Source: Haloarcula sp. H-GB4
Lineage (GTDB): Archaea > Halobacteriota > Halobacteria > Halobacteriales > Haloarculaceae
Assembly (NCBI RefSeq): GCF_030848575.1
Contig: NZ_JAVDDX010000001.1
Span: forward strand, 1 to 64,000
Length of the DNA: 64,000 nucleotides
Direction of reading: 5' to 3'
Positions 16,492-26,098 of the stretch are shown here, one piece after another. The notes beneath the pieces were generated by a model. The model was not told the origin of the DNA and ran no database searches. It saw only the letters and a list, made by a program, of their open reading frames with translations. Position 1 is the first letter of the stretch. Each line of letters starts with the position of its first letter. The position numbers and the translations under genes were made by a program.

Positions 16492-16547
16492 CGACGCCGA
16501 AAAAGGTCGTTGGTAAGCCTTATTCGCGGCACTGGCGTACCTGTTGG

Positions 16548-17031
16548 TGGCAGCGGGAGGCCGGCTCCCGTGGCGCAAGCCATGAGGAAAGTCCCCCCAC
16601 CTGTCGGACAGGTGACCGGGCGCAAGCCCGGGGCGGAAGACCGTCGGCTCTGGAACAGCAACGACACGTCGTCGCCGGACCGATGAGGTGTGCGAATCCC
16701 GAGCGAGGCTGGTCGTGCCCCACCAGACGGTGCGGCACGCGGCCAAAGCGAGGGAGAGGTAACCCACCGAGGGCAGTCGCGACCCGGTGACTCCGGGGCG
16801 CGCGTTCGTGGATCACAGTTGTGCTCCACACGTGGGCCATCTTCGATGCCCCACGCATTCCGTGGGCCGTCTGAGACGCCCCACGCTTCCGGCGACGGAC
16901 CGATGGAACGGCGAAACCTCACCGGTGCAAGGCCGCGTCGACAGGTAGTCCGACGCTGCGCGCAAGCGCTGGACGTGGCCGCTCAGCCGAATGCTGGCCC
17001 GAACAGAAGGGGGCTTACTCCCCGCAGCCAC
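16548..17031 (+). ncRNA. rnpB: RNase P RNA, archaeal type A
   Basis: This is the catalytic RNA that matures tRNA 5' ends. P1 forms from GTGGCAGCGGG (16548-16558) and CCCGCAGCCAC (17021-17031), with one A-A mismatch. The universal core is visible: ATGAGGAAAGTCCCCCC (CR-I region), GCGAGGGAGAGGTAACCC (CR-II/III side), the P10-P11 region and ACAGAAGGGGGCTTAC (CR-V) near the 3' end. Length about 484 fits a halophile RNA with an enlarged outer arm. That arm holds a duplicated hairpin at 16831-16890. Ends are inferred from P1 pairing and may be off by a few bases. Confidence 0.93.
16831..16890 (+). repeat. Tandem 30-bp hairpin duplication inside RNase P RNA
   Basis: Two 30-bp units (16831-16860 and 16861-16890) match at 24 of 30 positions. 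Each folds on itself: CGTGGG with CCCACG, then an inner stem and a three-base loop. The inner A-T pair of the first unit is G-C in the second, a compensatory change, so the structure has been kept after duplication. Confidence 0.75.
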
Positions 17032-17090
17032 ATGAGCCTTCTAGCGGCGGGTCCGATGGTTACAAGCCCGCGCCGGCCACAGGCCAGAGT

Positions 17091-17702
17091 ATGACCGCAG
17101 CCGACCTTATCGACGCAGTTCGTGACGACCAGCAGACGGAACTCTCCCGACTAGGGTCTTCGAAGACACTGTACGCCGACACCCGCGGCGAGATGGAACC
17201 GGACGTGGTACTGGCGGCGGCAGCCGCCCGCGAGCAGGCGGCCCACGACACGTTCGATGCCTGGAGCGACGACGAGCACGACGACGCGGCGGCGCTGTTT
17301 GTCGATGCGGCAGCCGAAACGGCCGAGCGCCGTGACAGCACTGATGCCGAGCCGGTCGACCGGACGCCGGCAATGCACGACGTGCTTGACGACTTCAACG
17401 GGACGGTCGAACGCCTCGGCGGCTTCGTTGGCTGGACGCTTGTCGATAAGAAGGTCAAGGAACAGTACACCGGCTTCTTCACCGGCCAGGCGGACCCACA
17501 GACGGCGAGTACGTTCCGCAGCGCCGGCAGCGACGTGGTGGACTTCCGCGATGAGGCCGCCGAACTGCTCGATTCCGTCTGCGAGGATGACGACGACTGG
17601 GACGCCGCGGAGGCGGCTGCTATTGATGTCATTTCGACGGCCTACGACGAGTACTTCGAGACGCTGGAAGACCTTGGTGTGAACCCGAAACCGGTCTGCT
17701 GA
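17091..17702 (+). CDS. Conserved haloarchaeal all-helical acidic protein
   Basis: A 203-residue soluble protein with a helical, very acidic sequence. MTAADLIDAVRDDQQTELSR is followed by long Ala/Glu/Asp helices (VVLAAAAAREQAAHDTFDAW), HDVLDDFNGTVERLGGFVGW, and EAAAIDVISTAYDEYFETLE near the end. The helix pattern and paired E/H residues suggest a four-helix bundle of ferritin or rubrerythrin type, but no full metal motif is evident. It begins 60 bases after the RNase P RNA gene. Function unknown. Confidence 0.6.
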   Translation: MTAADLIDAVRDDQQTELSRLGSSKTLYADTRGEMEPDVVLAAAAAREQAAHDTFDAWSDDEHDDAAALFVDAAAETAERRDSTDAEPVDRTPAMHDVLDDFNGTVERLGGFVGWTLVDKKVKEQYTGFFTGQADPQTASTFRSAGSDVVDFRDEAAELLDSVCEDDDDWDAAEAAAIDVISTAYDEYFETLEDLGVNPKPVC

Positions 17703-17853
17703 CGGTTCTTCGTGTCCGCGCCTCGTTGCGGGAGCGCCAGATAACGACGCTTCAGTCGTCTCCGCTTGGCCCCTGTCCGGAGTCTGGACTCCGCTCGGCG
17801 GGCCCACCATCAGCCGCGGTCTGGCCGCCGCTTGGCCCGCTGTTGCTATCCAC

Positions 17854-18363
17854 TCACCCTGACCGCTTTGCCTGCTGTCCGAGTAGCCGGTCCGCCAGAC
17901 CGCCTAGCCACTTGAACGCGACATTGACGTAGAGGCCGACGAGGAACGGGACACCGGTGGCCAACTGCGACGACGCGAGTTCCGTCGAGCCGAGTGCCAG
18001 ACTGCCGAACTGGTAGACGCCGACAGCCAGGAGCCAGGCGGCGGGAATCCGCATCAACATCTCGGCGAGGTTTTCGAAGTCGCTCCACTCGTCATAGTCG
18101 TCGAGTGAGGTCATCAGTTTCGTGAAAACATAGCCCAGCGCACCCAGGCCCGAATACAGGAAGACAGCCACCGGTATGATGACTCCCGGCCCGCTACGGC
18201 CGACCGTTCCGGTGAGTAGCTCACGGCCGCCCGTTCCCGCTGCCATCGCGATGCCGACAGCGGTCAGAACGAAGAACAGCCCGATAACGGCCCAGTTTCC
18301 GACCGACCAGTGCCCACTGAGGGGGATCTTCTCGCTCTCGGTCGATGTTTCTGTCTCACCCAT
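17854..18363 (-). CDS. Four-helix haloarchaeal membrane protein
   Basis: A 169-residue protein. A short Ser/Thr/Glu-rich cytoplasmic start precedes membrane segments at about 22-40 (WAVIGLFFVLTAVGIAMAA), 60-82 (GVIIPVAVFLYSGLGALGYVF), 105-125 (IPAAWLLAVGVYQFGSLAL) and 135-155 (LATGVPFLVGLYVNVAFKWL). No transporter or enzyme signature is visible. Its start codon lies inside a palindrome at 18361-18381 on the uvrB side. Confidence 0.65.
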   Translation of the reverse strand: MGETETSTESEKIPLSGHWSVGNWAVIGLFFVLTAVGIAMAAGTGGRELLTGTVGRSGPGVIIPVAVFLYSGLGALGYVFTKLMTSLDDYDEWSDFENLAEMLMRIPAAWLLAVGVYQFGSLALGSTELASSQLATGVPFLVGLYVNVAFKWLGGLADRLLGQQAKRSG

Positions 18364-18381
18364 GTCAGATATTCGGACATG
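18361..18381. promoter_or_regulatory. Palindrome over the start codon of a divergent gene
   Basis: CATGTC (18361-18366) and GACATG (18376-18381) are perfect inverted arms separated by nine bases. The left arm contains the start codon of the membrane-protein gene. It could be an operator. Too short to be sure. Confidence 0.25.
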
Positions 18382-18568
18382 AAACAGAATAAAACTACAA
18401 GACTGTTTATACTCCGCCTGAATCGTATTGGATGCTTACTTTCGAGACTAACACTGTTGCATCTTCTTCCCGTCTCCGGGCTGTCGTATCACCTTTACAA
18501 CACAGGCCGACTGGTCCGGTCTTACATGAACCACGCGGCTCAAGTCCGTCCAGCCCGATGTATGAGTA

Positions 18569-20629
<2,061 letters not shown>

Positions 20630-20730
20630 TTCGGGTTCTGGGCTCCGCTCTGGCATACTCTGCTTGCACTGCTGTCAACCAGCCTGCCGACTCGCTTCCG
20701 TCTCCGCCACCGACGCCGCTGTAATCCGTA

Positions 20731-20763
20731 CTTGGATTAACACAACCAAAATTGTTTTACGCG
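20731..20763 (+). promoter_or_regulatory. Cobalamin-locus operator/promoter before cbiT
   Basis: ACAA-CCAAAA-TTGT at 20742-20755 is one of five copies of the dyad ACAA-N6-TTGT in this locus. The surrounding 33 bases match those before cbiH at 25070-25102 at 27 of 33 positions, including TTGTTTTA-N-GCG. TTTTA probably is the TATA-like element, so a bound protein would block the promoter. TAATCC-N6-GGATTA (20722-20739) overlaps its left edge. Confidence 0.7.
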
Positions 20764-20784
20764 CTACTGCAGTTGTATAGCGTG

Positions 20785-21390
20785 ATGTCTCGCGTCTCGC
20801 TCCCACACGATGCGAAGGCCGGTCCCACCAAGCCGGAGGTCCGGGCCGTCCTCGCTAGCAAACTCGCTCTCACCGGGTCCGACCACTTCGCGGAGGTCGG
20901 TTCCTGTACCGGCGCCGTCACCATCACGGCGGCGCGCCAGGCCGGGCGGGTCACTGCGCTCGAACGCAAGGGGAATCGACTCGACGTGACTCGCAAGAAC
21001 CTCGCCGCCAACGATGTCGACGCCGACGTCGAGTTGCGCGAGGCCGAGGCCCCGGAGGGCTTGCCGGACGACGCCGACGCCCTCTTCCTCGGCGGATCAC
21101 GCAACTACGAAGCCATTCTCGATCACGCGGTCGAGACCGGCGTCGACCGAATCGTAATGAACGTCTCGCGGCTCGAAGTCGCCGGTGCGGCGACGGAGGC
21201 CTTCCGCGAACGCGACATTCTGGAGGAGGTCGTCCAGTTCCAGGTGAGCCACGGCTACGAACTCGCTGGCGCGACGAGTTTCAACTCGGAGAACCCGGTG
21301 TACATGCTCGTCGGCAGCGCCAGCGAGGACGTTGCCGCCGACGGCGGGTCACCGTCTGAGACTGAGGCGACCGACGGAGGCCAGCAATGA
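20785..21390 (+). CDS. cbiT: Cobalt-precorrin C15-methyltransferase / decarboxylase CbiT
   Basis: It catalyses C15 methylation and C12 side-chain decarboxylation late in corrin-ring synthesis; CbiE does the C5 methylation. 201 residues. The start ATG 20785 (MSRVSLPHDAKAGPTKPEVR) contains the diagnostic GPTKPEVRA motif; codons upstream belong to the promoter. The AdoMet site reads HFAEVGSCTGAVTI, with ALERKGNRLDVTRKNLAAND after it. The C-terminal 20 residues are a disordered acidic tail. It is the first gene of the run cbiT-cbiL-cbiF-cbiG, with overlapping stop/start codons. It sits right after the operator at 20742-20755. Confidence 0.93.
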   Translation: MSRVSLPHDAKAGPTKPEVRAVLASKLALTGSDHFAEVGSCTGAVTITAARQAGRVTALERKGNRLDVTRKNLAANDVDADVELREAEAPEGLPDDADALFLGGSRNYEAILDHAVETGVDRIVMNVSRLEVAGAATEAFRERDILEEVVQFQVSHGYELAGATSFNSENPVYMLVGSASEDVAADGGSPSETEATDGGQQ

Positions 21391-22184
21391 CCCTCTACGG
21401 CATCGGCCTCGGTCCCGGCCAGCCCGATCTGGTGACTGTCCGCGGGAAGCGCGCACTCGAATCGGCCGATGTGGTGTACTCGCCAGGGCGGCTCTCGCGG
21501 TCGGTCGCGACCGAGCACGTCCCTGAAGAGCGCATCGGCGATCTCGACTTCCCGATGACACGTGACGAGGACAAGCTCCGGACGGCCTGGAAGGAAGCCG
21601 CCGCCGAGATCGCGCCGACCGCCCGCGACGGCGACGCCGCCTTCGTCACGCTGGGGGACCCGAACGTCTACTCGACGTTCGGCCACCTCCGGCGAACGCT
21701 CGCGGCGTTCCACCCTGAGGTCGATCTCGAAGTGGTGCCCGGCGTCAGTGCTATGTCGGCATTTGCGACCGCGCTAGGCGTCGAAATCACCGCCGGGTCG
21801 AGTCTGGCGCTACGGGAGGCCGACCGCGGCGCGTCGCCGACCGGCCCTGACCGGATGATTCTGTTCAAAGTGACCGACGCGCCGGCCACTCACGAGGGAC
21901 TGGTCGAGGCCGGCTACGACGTGGTGTACGGCCGCCGGCTGTTCATGGAACAGGGCGAGACGGTCGTGACCGACGACCCGACCGACATCGACGAGCGAGA
22001 CTACTACACGCTGGCCTACGCCGAGAAGCCCGAGACGCGCGTCAAGCAGGCGACCGACGCCTTCCTCGAAGCGGCCGACGAGAGCGGTGTCGTGACCGAC
22101 GGCGGCGAGCAGTCTATCGGTGAACTGGCGAGACAGGAACGCTCTGAAGCCGTTCTCTGCGGCGACGAGGTGAAGCATGACTGA
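21387..22184 (+). CDS. cbiL: Cobalt-factor II C20-methyltransferase CbiL
   Basis: It adds the C20 methyl group to the cobalt-loaded dimethylated tetrapyrrole, the first committed methylation. 265 residues, the usual size. Tetrapyrrole methylase motifs in order: YGIGLGPGQPDLVTVRGKRA at the N-terminus, then VTLGDPNVYSTFGHL (AdoMet site), VVPGVSAMSAFA and ILFKVTDA near the end of the catalytic core. CbiL rather than the other family members is shown by TLGDPNVYST and the long FPMTRDEDKLRTAW insert. The start overlaps the cbiT stop (ATGA). The tail from residue 240 is variable. Confidence 0.92.
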   Translation: MTLYGIGLGPGQPDLVTVRGKRALESADVVYSPGRLSRSVATEHVPEERIGDLDFPMTRDEDKLRTAWKEAAAEIAPTARDGDAAFVTLGDPNVYSTFGHLRRTLAAFHPEVDLEVVPGVSAMSAFATALGVEITAGSSLALREADRGASPTGPDRMILFKVTDAPATHEGLVEAGYDVVYGRRLFMEQGETVVTDDPTDIDERDYYTLAYAEKPETRVKQATDAFLEAADESGVVTDGGEQSIGELARQERSEAVLCGDEVKHD

Positions 22185-23055
22185 GGAACCGAGCGAGACG
22201 GACCCACAGACGGCAATCGACTCCGTCGCCGGGAACCGAGACGACCGCGTGTACGAGTACAGTGCTGGCGACGAGCAGGAGGGTATTCCCTTCGTCGGAG
22301 CCGGGCCCGGCAACCCTCGGCTGCTGACCGTCGCTGGCCGGGAACTCCTAGCCGACGCCGACCTCGTGGTCCACGCCGGATCGCTCGTCAACAGCGAACT
22401 GCTGGAGGAGTACTGCGAGGACGCCGAAACGGTATCCTCCATCGGCAAGGACCTCGAAGAGCTGATTCCGCTGATGCGGGACGCCTACGAGGCCGGCGAC
22501 ACCGTTGTCCGCCTTCACAGCGGCGACCCCGCCATCTACGGCGCGGCCTTGGAGCAGATGGACGCGCTCGAACACGAGGGCGTCCCGACCTACATCGTCC
22601 CCGGCGTCACCTCCGCCTTCGCCGCCAGCGCAACGATGCGAACGCAGCTGACGCTGAACGAGGTCGCCAACCACGTCGCCTTCACCCGCCCGCAGGGCAA
22701 GACACTGGACGAGGACGAGGACCACATCTCCGAGTTCGTCGGCATGGGTGACGTGACGACCTGTATCTATCTGGGCACCCACGCCGTCAGCGAGACGATG
22801 GACCGGCTGCTCGAAGACGGCCACGACCCCGAAACCCCGGTAGCGGCCATCTATCACGCGTCCTGGCCCGACGAGGATGTCATCGAGGGGACGATAGCTA
22901 CCATCGGTGAGAAGCTGGAGGATGCGGGCTATCGCGCTTCCGCGATGGTTGTCATCGGTGACGCTGTCGGCGGCGAGGACTACGAGCGGTCGTTCCTCTA
23001 CGGCGACTGGGCGAATCGTGGGAGCGACGCGGATTCACAGGAGGCTGATGACTGA
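22177..23055 (+). CDS. cbiF: Cobalt-precorrin-4 C11-methyltransferase CbiF
   Basis: It methylates C11 after ring contraction. 292 residues. The typical motifs are present: PFVGAGPGNPRLLTVAGREL, LVVHAGSLVNSELL, VVRLHSGDPAIYGAALEQM (AdoMet pocket), YIVPGVTSAFAASA and HVAFTRPQGKT. A 35-residue acidic N-terminal extension precedes the domain. It overlaps cbiL by eight bases and cbiG by one. No missing key residue was seen. Confidence 0.93.
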   Translation: MTEEPSETDPQTAIDSVAGNRDDRVYEYSAGDEQEGIPFVGAGPGNPRLLTVAGRELLADADLVVHAGSLVNSELLEEYCEDAETVSSIGKDLEELIPLMRDAYEAGDTVVRLHSGDPAIYGAALEQMDALEHEGVPTYIVPGVTSAFAASATMRTQLTLNEVANHVAFTRPQGKTLDEDEDHISEFVGMGDVTTCIYLGTHAVSETMDRLLEDGHDPETPVAAIYHASWPDEDVIEGTIATIGEKLEDAGYRASAMVVIGDAVGGEDYERSFLYGDWANRGSDADSQEADD

Positions 23056-24026
23056 TGAGCACTGACACAGACGACGAGTCCGGTTCGCATGGTTGCAAAG
23101 CACCCGATTCAGACGGTGAAGTAGCCGACGACCTCGCCATCGTGGCCTTCGGGCGGAAGATGGACACGGCCGAGGACATCGTCGACGGCATTGGCGACCG
23201 TTACGAATCCATCGACATCCTCGAATACCACGGCGACGTGTTCGAGGAGTACTGGGGCGAGTACGACTGTTTCATCGGGCTGATGGCGAGCGGTATCGCG
23301 ATGCGCAAGACCGCCCACCTGCTCGACGACAAGTGGGACGACCCAGCCATCTGTGTCGTCGACGAGGAACTCACGTGGGCCATCCCCATCACCGGCGGCC
23401 ACCACGGTGCGAATCAGGTCGCCGACGACCTCGCAAGCATGGGCGCGGTGCCGGCGATGACGACCGCGAGCGAGGCCGCCGACAAGCAGGGCGTCGAGAA
23501 GCAAGCCAAGGCGCTGGACGCTCACGTCGTCAACGGCGACTCGACGGTCGCGACGAACCTCGCCGTGCTGGACGACGAACTCGGTCCTATCGAGCGCCTT
23601 GACGGACCAAAGGCCGTGCTGGTCGACGATGACGTGACGGTGCTCAAACGCAACAAAGACGAAGGCGTCGTGCTCGGGTGTGGCAGCGTCGCCGGAGCGG
23701 ATGTCGAGCAGTTCCACGCGGCCTGGGAGCAGGCACTCGACGAGGCTGACCTCGACCGCGACGACGTGGAGTTCATCGCGACGGGTACCCGGAAGGCCGA
23801 CGAGGAAGGGATGCTCGCCGCCGCCGAAGAGTGGGGACTGGGCGTCATCGCCTTCGAGAAGGAGACCTTGGAGGAGTTCGAGGGACCGACCCCCTCGCGG
23901 TCGAAGGAACTCATCGGCTGGCCGGGCATCGCCGAGGCGTCAGCTATCGCCGCCGGCAGCGAGCATGACCTGCTGGCTGAGAAGAGCCGCTACGCTGAGG
24001 CCGTGACCGTTGCTATCGGGCGCTAA
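23055..24026 (+). CDS. cbiG: Cobalt-precorrin 5A hydrolase CbiG
   Basis: It opens the delta-lactone formed by CbiH and releases the C20 fragment as acetaldehyde, the step special to the early-cobalt (anaerobic) route. 323 residues. The N-terminal half has YDCFIGLMASGIAMRKTAHL and ITGGHHGANQVADDLASMGA. The C-terminal domain reads VLGCGSVAGADVEQFHAAWE, EFIATGTRKADEEGM and PSRSKELIGWPGIAEASAIA. Its start overlaps the cbiF stop by one base. The run ends here; 156 bases of non-coding DNA follow. Confidence 0.93.
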   Translation: MSTDTDDESGSHGCKAPDSDGEVADDLAIVAFGRKMDTAEDIVDGIGDRYESIDILEYHGDVFEEYWGEYDCFIGLMASGIAMRKTAHLLDDKWDDPAICVVDEELTWAIPITGGHHGANQVADDLASMGAVPAMTTASEAADKQGVEKQAKALDAHVVNGDSTVATNLAVLDDELGPIERLDGPKAVLVDDDVTVLKRNKDEGVVLGCGSVAGADVEQFHAAWEQALDEADLDRDDVEFIATGTRKADEEGMLAAAEEWGLGVIAFEKETLEEFEGPTPSRSKELIGWPGIAEASAIAAGSEHDLLAEKSRYAEAVTVAIGR

Positions 24027-24182
24027 CCTCGCTTTCTGCAGAAATTGGGTTTTCGTCTCGTCTTTTCGTCACCGAGCAGCTACTGGTCTATCTCTGGCAG
24101 CCATCCTACAACTGTCCCGGGTTCCTGTCACTGTACAACTCTAAACTTATTTATTATGTGCGCCTGTGATGACAAATGACGC

Positions 24183-24947
24183 ATGACAACACTACTCGAA
24201 GACCAGGTGGCGGTCGTTACGGGCGGCGCAAGCGGGTTCGGCCGGGCCATCTGCCGGCGGTACGCGGAGCACGGCGCAGACGTTATTGTTGCGGACCGAC
24301 AGCAGGACCCTCGCGAGGGCGGCGAACCGACCCACGAACTGGTCGAAGCCGAGACCGACCGGACGGCGCATTTCGTCGAGTGTGACGTAACCAACCCCGA
24401 CGATCTGGAGGTGGCCGTCGCCGCGGCCGAGGAACTAGGCGGTATCGACATCATGGTCAACAATGCCGGCATTTCCGAGATAGCGGACTTCTACGAGACC
24501 ACGGAGGAGGACTACGACCGTCTGATGGACGTGAACACCAAGGGCGTGTTTTTCGGTGCGCAGGTCGCGACTGAGGCGATGCGGGAGAACGGCGGCGGCA
24601 CCGTCATCAATATGTCTAGCTCCGGCGGCATCCGCGGGACCGGCTTGTTGGTCAACTACTGCACTTCGAAAGGCGCAGTCCGCCTGTTCACTTACGCGCT
24701 TGCGGACCGCCTGAGCAACTACGATATCCGGGTCAACGCCATCCATCCGGGCTACAGCAAGACCCAGATGTTCGAGGACGAGCGCATTGACGACACGACC
24801 AAGATGATGCTGAAAGAACTCATTCCCTCGGGCCGCTTCGGCGAACCCGAGGAGATTGCCGACGTGGCGACGTTCCTCGCCAGCGATATGGCCTCCTACG
24901 TCAACGGTGAGAGCGTTGTAGTCGATGGGGGACTGACGAACACCTGA
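24183..24947 (+). CDS. Short-chain dehydrogenase/reductase
   Basis: A 254-residue NAD(P)H-dependent oxidoreductase of the classical SDR family. The Rossmann glycine motif is VVTGGASGFGRAI at residues 12-24. NNAGISE follows, the catalytic Ser is in INMSSSGG, and Tyr-x3-Lys is in YCTSKGA. The usual ending is ASYVNGESVVVDGGLTNT. Its substrate cannot be told. It sits inside the cobalamin locus, between cbiG and cbiH, but has no ACAA-N6-TTGT site upstream. It is separated from both by over 150 bases and so is likely transcribed on its own. An AT-rich TTATTTATTATG is its probable promoter. Confidence 0.85.
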   Translation: MTTLLEDQVAVVTGGASGFGRAICRRYAEHGADVIVADRQQDPREGGEPTHELVEAETDRTAHFVECDVTNPDDLEVAVAAAEELGGIDIMVNNAGISEIADFYETTEEDYDRLMDVNTKGVFFGAQVATEAMRENGGGTVINMSSSGGIRGTGLLVNYCTSKGAVRLFTYALADRLSNYDIRVNAIHPGYSKTQMFEDERIDDTTKMMLKELIPSGRFGEPEEIADVATFLASDMASYVNGESVVVDGGLTNT

Positions 24948-25069
24948 CCGAAGCAGCTATTGCACTGTTTGCGGTGTGATTCGCAGATGCGAGGACGGTT
25001 GAACAGCCACTGCTGTCGACTCCTTCCCGAACTCGAATACAACCAAACTATCCCCTCCCAACACCTGCG

Positions 25070-25102
25070 CTTGGACTAGTACAAGCACAATTGTTTTATG
25101 CG
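25070..25102 (+). promoter_or_regulatory. Cobalamin-locus operator/promoter before cbiH
   Basis: ACAA-GCACAA-TTGT at 25081-25094 lies in a 33-bp block that matches the cbiT promoter block at 27 of 33 positions. TTGTTTTA-N-GCG is conserved and the A/T core is probably the TATA-like box. The long operon from cbiH to the beta-propeller gene follows. Confidence 0.7.
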
Positions 25103-25169
25103 AAAGCGGCGTTGTACTCACCATGCGCCACAGTATCGAGATTCGACCGGCGGTTCTCGGAGACCGAGG

Positions 25170-26096
25170 ATGAGCAGCGACGGACGCCAGTCGACAGCGG
25201 CCGCGGCCGAGGCGACGCGTCCAGCCGACTACGGGACACTGTACGTGGTCGGCATCGGGCCGGGCCTCCCCCACGACATGACTCAGCGGGCAAAAGACGT
25301 CATCCAGACCGCTGATTGCATCATCGCCTCGAACCTCTATCAGGAGTTCCTCCGGAAGGACGGCACGCTCCCGCCTCAGTCGGCTGAACTCGACGGCGAA
25401 ACCGATGACGGCGAAATCGCTGGCGAAGAAGGGGCCGTACTGGAGCGACCCGACGGCAGCCGGCAGACACTTATCCGGTCGTCGATGGGCAAGCAGGTCG
25501 AACTCGCCCGCGAGGCATTCGAGCGGGTTCGCGCCGGTGAGGACATCGCCCACGTCTCCGGCGGCGACCCGAACGTCTACGGGAAGTCCGACCTGTTGTT
25601 TACGATGGCCGACGCCGACGACGCCGACGATGTCCCCATCGAGATTGTTCCCGGCGTGACCGCGGCGCTGTCGGGGGCGGCGAACCTCGGCGCGCCGCTA
25701 TCGAACGATTTCTGTACGATTTCGCTGTCGGACAAGTGGCGCGGCTGGGACGAAATCGAGGAGAAGCTCCGGGCGGCCGCAATCAGCGGCTTCGTCGTCG
25801 TCCTCTACAACTGCTGGCGCGACTATGAGCGGGCCGTCGATGTTCTCCGCGAAGAACGGGCCGACGACGTGCCCGCCGCTATCGTCAACGACTCCGGCCG
25901 CGGCGAGGCCGGGCGAAATCTCGACGACGAGACGGAGACCATCACCACGCTCGGCGACCTGTCCGAGCACGACGACAAGGTCGGCGGCATGGGCTCGTCC
26001 ATCGTCGTCGGCACCCACGAGACCGAAGTCTGGCGCAACGACTACCAGGAGTTCCTCGTCACCCCGCGCGGCGGGCGTGACGTCGACGATTTCTAA
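25170..26096 (+). CDS. cbiH: Cobalt-precorrin-3B C17-methyltransferase, CbiH family (copy 1)
   Basis: A tetrapyrrole methylase for C17 methylation coupled to ring contraction. 308 residues from ATG 25170 (MSSDGRQSTAAAAEATRPAD); a longer frame from 25098 would include the operator and is rejected. Motifs: YGTLYVVGIGPGLPHDMTQR, DIAHVSGGDPNVYGKSDLL (AdoMet site), VPGVTAALSGAANLGAPLSN and TISLSDKWRGWDEIEEKLRA. An insertion near residues 75-105 makes it differ from the second copy. Two CbiH-type genes in a row are usual in haloarchaea; which does the ring contraction is not clear from sequence. The next gene starts three bases after the stop. Confidence 0.88.
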   Translation: MSSDGRQSTAAAAEATRPADYGTLYVVGIGPGLPHDMTQRAKDVIQTADCIIASNLYQEFLRKDGTLPPQSAELDGETDDGEIAGEEGAVLERPDGSRQTLIRSSMGKQVELAREAFERVRAGEDIAHVSGGDPNVYGKSDLLFTMADADDADDVPIEIVPGVTAALSGAANLGAPLSNDFCTISLSDKWRGWDEIEEKLRAAAISGFVVVLYNCWRDYERAVDVLREERADDVPAAIVNDSGRGEAGRNLDDETETITTLGDLSEHDDKVGGMGSSIVVGTHETEVWRNDYQEFLVTPRGGRDVDDF

Positions 26097-26098
26097 CA

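Larger units (their letters stand above)
16176..16547. other. Intergenic stretch rich in hairpins
   Basis: No gene is seen. It holds three clear inverted repeats (16290-16308, 16420-16449, 16471-16491) and several copies of the haloarchaeal GAGCGAAGCGAGC-type palindromic motif. It separates the reductase gene from the RNase P RNA gene and must contain the terminator of one and the promoter of the other. Confidence 0.6.

Noticed and set aside
20630-20784. Possible B12 riboswitch before cbiT
   Set aside because: The space holds only a short operator/promoter; no B12-box-like sequence was seen.
25098-25169. Upstream start for cbiH
   Set aside because: It would put the operator and promoter inside the coding region, and the residues are basic and unlike the family.
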